Below are positions 6,801 to 7,821 of a DNA stretch of 7,821 nt, piece after piece. The position numbers and the translations under genes are program-made. The stretch's first letter is position 1, and each line of letters starts with the position of its first letter. Location: the NCBI GenBank assembly GCA_016882555.1, contig VGPQ01000054.1, positions 1-7,821 of the forward strand, written 5' to 3'. Below the pieces are notes generated by a model. It ran no database searches, was not told the DNA's origin, and saw only the letters and a program-made list of their open reading frames with translations. Source of the stretch: Cyanobacteria bacterium M_surface_7_m2_040. Lineage in GTDB: Bacteria; Cyanobacteriota; Cyanobacteriia; PCC-6307; Cyanobiaceae.

Positions 6801-6911
6801 GAGCAGCTGGGCGGCATCCGCGTGCGGCTCAACGACTTCACCTACAAGGGCACCGGCGTGCCGTTCGTGCCGTATCACCCCTCCCAGGCTGCGCTGAAGC
6901 GCAACTTCTGA
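3837..6911 (+). CDS. Large outer-membrane beta-barrel protein with LptA/OstA-like and LptD-like regions (DUF3769-type)
   Basis: The 1024 residues read as follows. A signal peptide runs to about AEA-A (cleavage near 41/42). A Gln/Thr/Pro-rich linker follows (about 45-88), then an OstA/LptA-like repeat domain (89-175; LSANDLRYDGVLGRVIAEGN, LLADRLEYD, ARGSVRL). Next comes a compact beta-rich region (about 205-393) ending GMRYRFG, a low-complexity Ala/Pro/Ser linker (394-457) and a charged helix (458-497). A second jelly-roll-like part (about 540-660; LTNDPFTPAQSWLEA) leads to a long barrel-like region to the end, which finishes in Phe. This matches the cyanobacterial DUF3769/LptD-like group, thought to place LPS in the outer membrane; the assignment is from pattern memory. 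Mature Cys residues are 201, 409, 801 and 805. The GTG at 3837 lacks a ribosome site. GTG 3858 has AGGA 12 nt upstream and keeps the signal peptide, and GTG 3876 is also possible. It probably follows psbI in one transcript. Confidence 0.8.
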   Translation: MAGSAALVLAARPVPLIRSFRSACVAAGLGSLLSGLPAAEAAALNSGQQQTQQQTGNGTNPTQPSTPVTGGPARNAAASNLPDEAELPLELQLSANDLRYDGVLGRVIAEGNVQAMVAGGRLLADRLEYDTQSRTVFARGSVRLQRGQQYLQASQLRYSLLEGSGEADDVYGILDLDGSDSDLAINQAPSEPLPPAEPLSCSPILPPVPNWHPYNWAVTAWGGGQMIDANFGDSFFFNGRWRPEYIGGIGINKRIVDGGPFSLELDANVLGHAAAAQAGGQYNQAVPYAAVPAQAFAEGTFGLGLRIWMQPWLSLFLVEGASYTSQASNYERTFRNRYSQLLNYLAFEVEALINPRWSLVGRLHHRSGAYGVYSGVREGSNGYLVGMRYRFGAQAKGRAKPAMPPAQGCAGAPPPTSVADSSMTAALNRAASGQSGTRSSTGSENKSATTPAPPQGKQPGLWQVARAQEQARKEAISRIQQRVSDLKLQQSLRLERRFGFDDRETSPDTANVYGGIRPEQLKDLNTTANMKLVDGGISRWRFQTRSMKLSATGWSASRVGLTNDPFTPAQSWLEAVGVTVGLNAKGDTIIAARSTRILLEDRLPIPGRQRQRLRKNHIDTPVVAGFDVRDRDGVVVGYEAKPITVAKTGTLRLQPQFMLQRTIDGVTNSYPLPGSPPASPGVAQPVNTGDQFGLLARWSDNRWGFASKATLDISTFNSENFANGTRSWGDIARNVKLPLLGESTARLFGAYRYRAWNGSLGEQDVYTAYGASLEDEGKLPDWGKVKNFFYWRLGLGNFRACSSNCPTNSTSGTAAIPNLAEYWRGNAIASLTSSLRLWSGKPLALTADQAFQNSPVPIVPGLKFDTNVTGALAYYDDGQYQNTLAFSAGPVITLGHFSKPFLDYTQFAVTGGVTLRSGISPLSFDRAVDLGTLNFGITQQIVGPMLLSVGYGVNVDPASSNYGATTGSYVELRWQRRAYDIGIYYSPYEQLGGIRVRLNDFTYKGTGVPFVPYHPSQAALKRNF

Positions 6912-6980
6912 GCTGGGCTGGCCCCTGACGTGCCGGCGTGGAACTGACCTAATCGTGACCCGGATCGCCAACAGCAACCA

Positions 6981-7004
6981 GGGTCAGCCGAGGCTGGCAA
7001 ACCC
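6981..7004. other. Imperfect hairpin in the convergent 3' region of the outer-membrane gene and leuD
   Basis: GGGT (6981-6984) pairs with ACCC (7001-7004). CAGCC (6985-6989) pairs with GGCTG (6992-6996). A 4-nt bulge lies on one side and the tight loop is GA. It overlaps the leuD stop and sits about 70 nt after the plus-strand stop, so it might slow either polymerase. There is no T-tract on either strand. This is the only notable structure in the 72-nt gap region and is weakly supported. Confidence 0.2.
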
Positions 7005-7622
7005 GTTGAGATAGGGCAACCGCGCCGCCGTGCGCTCCAGCTGCTGGCGATGGCCCAGCAACTGACCGGTGCCATCCCACTGGCCGGTGGTGAGCATCTG
7101 CCGCGGCCCGGCCGCCAGCTCGAGCGGCCAGACGCCCGCGGGAGCCTGGGGCCCCTGGGTGGTGAGGGTCAGCGTCTCCAGATCGACCTGGAGCGGGGCC
7201 TGCGGGTGGGCTTCAACCGCGGCCTGCACGGCCAGCGCCGTGGTGTGATCGACGCTCAGGCAGGGGATGCCCAGGGCCAGACAGTTGCCAAAGAAAATCT
7301 CGGCGAAGCTCTCCCCGACCACGGCACGAATGCCCCAACGCATCAGGGCCTGGGGGGCATGTTCGCGGCTGGAGCCACAGCCGAAGTTGCGGTTCACGAC
7401 CAGCACCGAAGCCCCCTGGTGCTCAGCGCGATCCAAGGGATGGCTGCCACCGGCTTCGGCGCGGTCATCGGCGAACGCAGCCGGGCCAAGGGCATCAAAG
7501 GTGACGCATTTGAGAAATCGCGCCGGGATGATCCGATCGGTGTCGATGTCATCGCCGCGCACGGCGACGCCGCGGCCCTCAACCCTGAGGATCGCACCGG
7601 TAGGGAAAGCTGAAGACGGCAT
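6984..7622 (-). CDS. leuD: 3-isopropylmalate dehydratase small subunit
   Basis: LeuD pairs with LeuC to convert 2-isopropylmalate to 3-isopropylmalate in leucine biosynthesis, in the cytoplasm. The 212 residues match the bacterial small subunit. GDDIDTDRIIPARFLK (23-38) is the aconitase-swivel signature, and VVNRNFGCGSSREHAPQAL (75-93) is the substrate-specificity and phosphate-binding loop. They are followed by GESFAEIFFGNCLALGIP (103-120). The Fe-S cluster ligands are in LeuC, so none are expected here. The ATG at 7622 gives MPSSAFPTGAILRV, the expected N terminus for cyanobacterial LeuD, but no Shine-Dalgarno sequence precedes it. It lies 93 nt downstream of the leuC stop on the same strand, consistent with a leuCD operon. 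It converges with the plus-strand outer-membrane gene, with 72 nt between stops. Confidence 0.97.
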   Translation of the reverse strand: MPSSAFPTGAILRVEGRGVAVRGDDIDTDRIIPARFLKCVTFDALGPAAFADDRAEAGGSHPLDRAEHQGASVLVVNRNFGCGSSREHAPQALMRWGIRAVVGESFAEIFFGNCLALGIPCLSVDHTTALAVQAAVEAHPQAPLQVDLETLTLTTQGPQAPAGVWPLELAAGPRQMLTTGQWDGTGQLLGHRQQLERTAARLPYLNGFASLG

Positions 7623-7715
7623 CAGAGCAACGGCGAGATCGAAACGGACAGGACTGGACCGCGGGAGGGCGGCGGCAATGGCGAGCTGAGCTGAACTGAA
7701 CTGAACTGCTGCTGT
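7623..7715 (-). other. leuC-leuD intergenic spacer with pentanucleotide repeats
   Basis: The two subunit genes are separated by 93 nt. The plus strand carries three perfect tandem CTGAA units (7691-7705), preceded by a variant CTGAG (7686-7690) and followed by CTGCT. On the transcript these are repeats of TTCAG. A 7-bp inverted repeat, CTGCTGC (7706-7712) and GCAGCAG (7724-7730), encloses the leuC stop. No ribosome site or promoter for leuD was recognised. The spacer may simply be transcribed leader between co-transcribed genes, with the hairpin affecting mRNA processing. Confidence 0.5.
7691..7705. repeat. Tandem (CTGAA)x3 microsatellite
   Basis: Three exact 5-bp units occur in tandem with degenerate units on both sides. 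Being intergenic, length changes would alter leuC-leuD spacing without shifting a frame. The array is short and may be unremarkable. Confidence 0.6.
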
Positions 7716-7821
7716 TCAGGACCGCAGCAGCTCGCGCACATCGGTCACCCGGCCGGTGACGGCGGCGGCGGCCACCATCGCCGGACTCATCAGCAGGGTG
7801 CGGCCGCTGGCTGAGCCCTGG
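7716..7821 (-). CDS. leuC: 3-isopropylmalate dehydratase large subunit, C-terminal end (cut by window edge)
   Basis: The last 35 codons are visible and read [20 protein letters not shown] followed by [14 protein letters not shown] and a stop at 7718-7716. This is the characteristic C terminus of LeuC, where the (R)[21 protein letters not shown] motif is strongly conserved. LeuC carries the [4Fe-4S] cluster and forms the active isomerase with LeuD. The cluster cysteines lie outside the window. It is on the same strand as leuD and 93 nt upstream of it. The stop lies within a 7-bp inverted repeat. Confidence 0.95.
   Translation of the reverse strand, partial: QGSASGRTLLMSPAMVAAAAVTGRVTDVRELLRS

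Noticed and set aside
6915..6924. GGGC-TG-GCCC mini-hairpin just after the outer-membrane gene, as a terminator
   Set aside because: The stem is 4 bp with a 2-nt loop and has no T-tract. It is too weak to call a terminator.
7050..7613. Plus-strand open frame of 187 codons opposite leuD
   Set aside because: It mirrors the leuD coding sequence, whose family signatures are clear. The antisense product has no recognisable features.

Overview
The window is chromosomal DNA from a GC-rich cyanobacterium. It most likely belongs to the Synechococcus/Cyanobium picocyanobacterial group, possibly a freshwater or brackish high-GC member. The evidence is three small photosystem II genes (psbH, psbN, psbI) and an outer-membrane protein of a cyanobacterial LPS-assembly type next to leuD/leuC. 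The lineage below phylum is inferred from gene neighbourhood and base composition; there is no rRNA in the window.

Layout from left to right. Positions 1-20 (minus) hold the first six codons of a probable tatA. psbH (46-246, minus) lies just upstream of it and is probably co-transcribed. psbN (352-501, plus) is divergent from psbH across a 105-nt gap that should carry both promoters. A 1007-residue GH38 alpha-mannosidase (512-3535, minus) ends only 10 nt from the psbN stop. A 128-nt divergent gap with two short inverted repeats and a run of C-triplets separates it from psbI (3664-3783, plus; 39 aa). Then comes a 1024-residue outer-membrane protein (3837-6911, plus) with a signal peptide, an LptA/OstA-like domain, a compact central beta-barrel-like region, a low-complexity linker and an LptD-like C-terminal part. 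leuD (6984-7622, minus) converges on it. The 3' end of leuC (7716-7821, minus) lies upstream of leuD in the same operon.

How the genes relate. psbH, psbN and psbI serve photosystem II structure or assembly in the thylakoid. LeuC and LeuD form isopropylmalate isomerase for leucine synthesis. The large plus-strand protein probably acts at the outer membrane in LPS placement or modification. The mannosidase appears cytoplasmic, and its substrate cannot be read from the sequence. I see no mobile element, CRISPR array, tRNA or rRNA.

The points most worth a second look are: the composite outer-membrane protein, with a PagL-like His-x-Ser...Glu signature in the middle barrel and an LptD-like pattern of four cysteines; the C9 and T8 homopolymer tracts inside that gene; the GH38 gene sitting between psbN and psbI; and the structured, C-triplet-rich psbI leader. 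None of these is proof of a new system.
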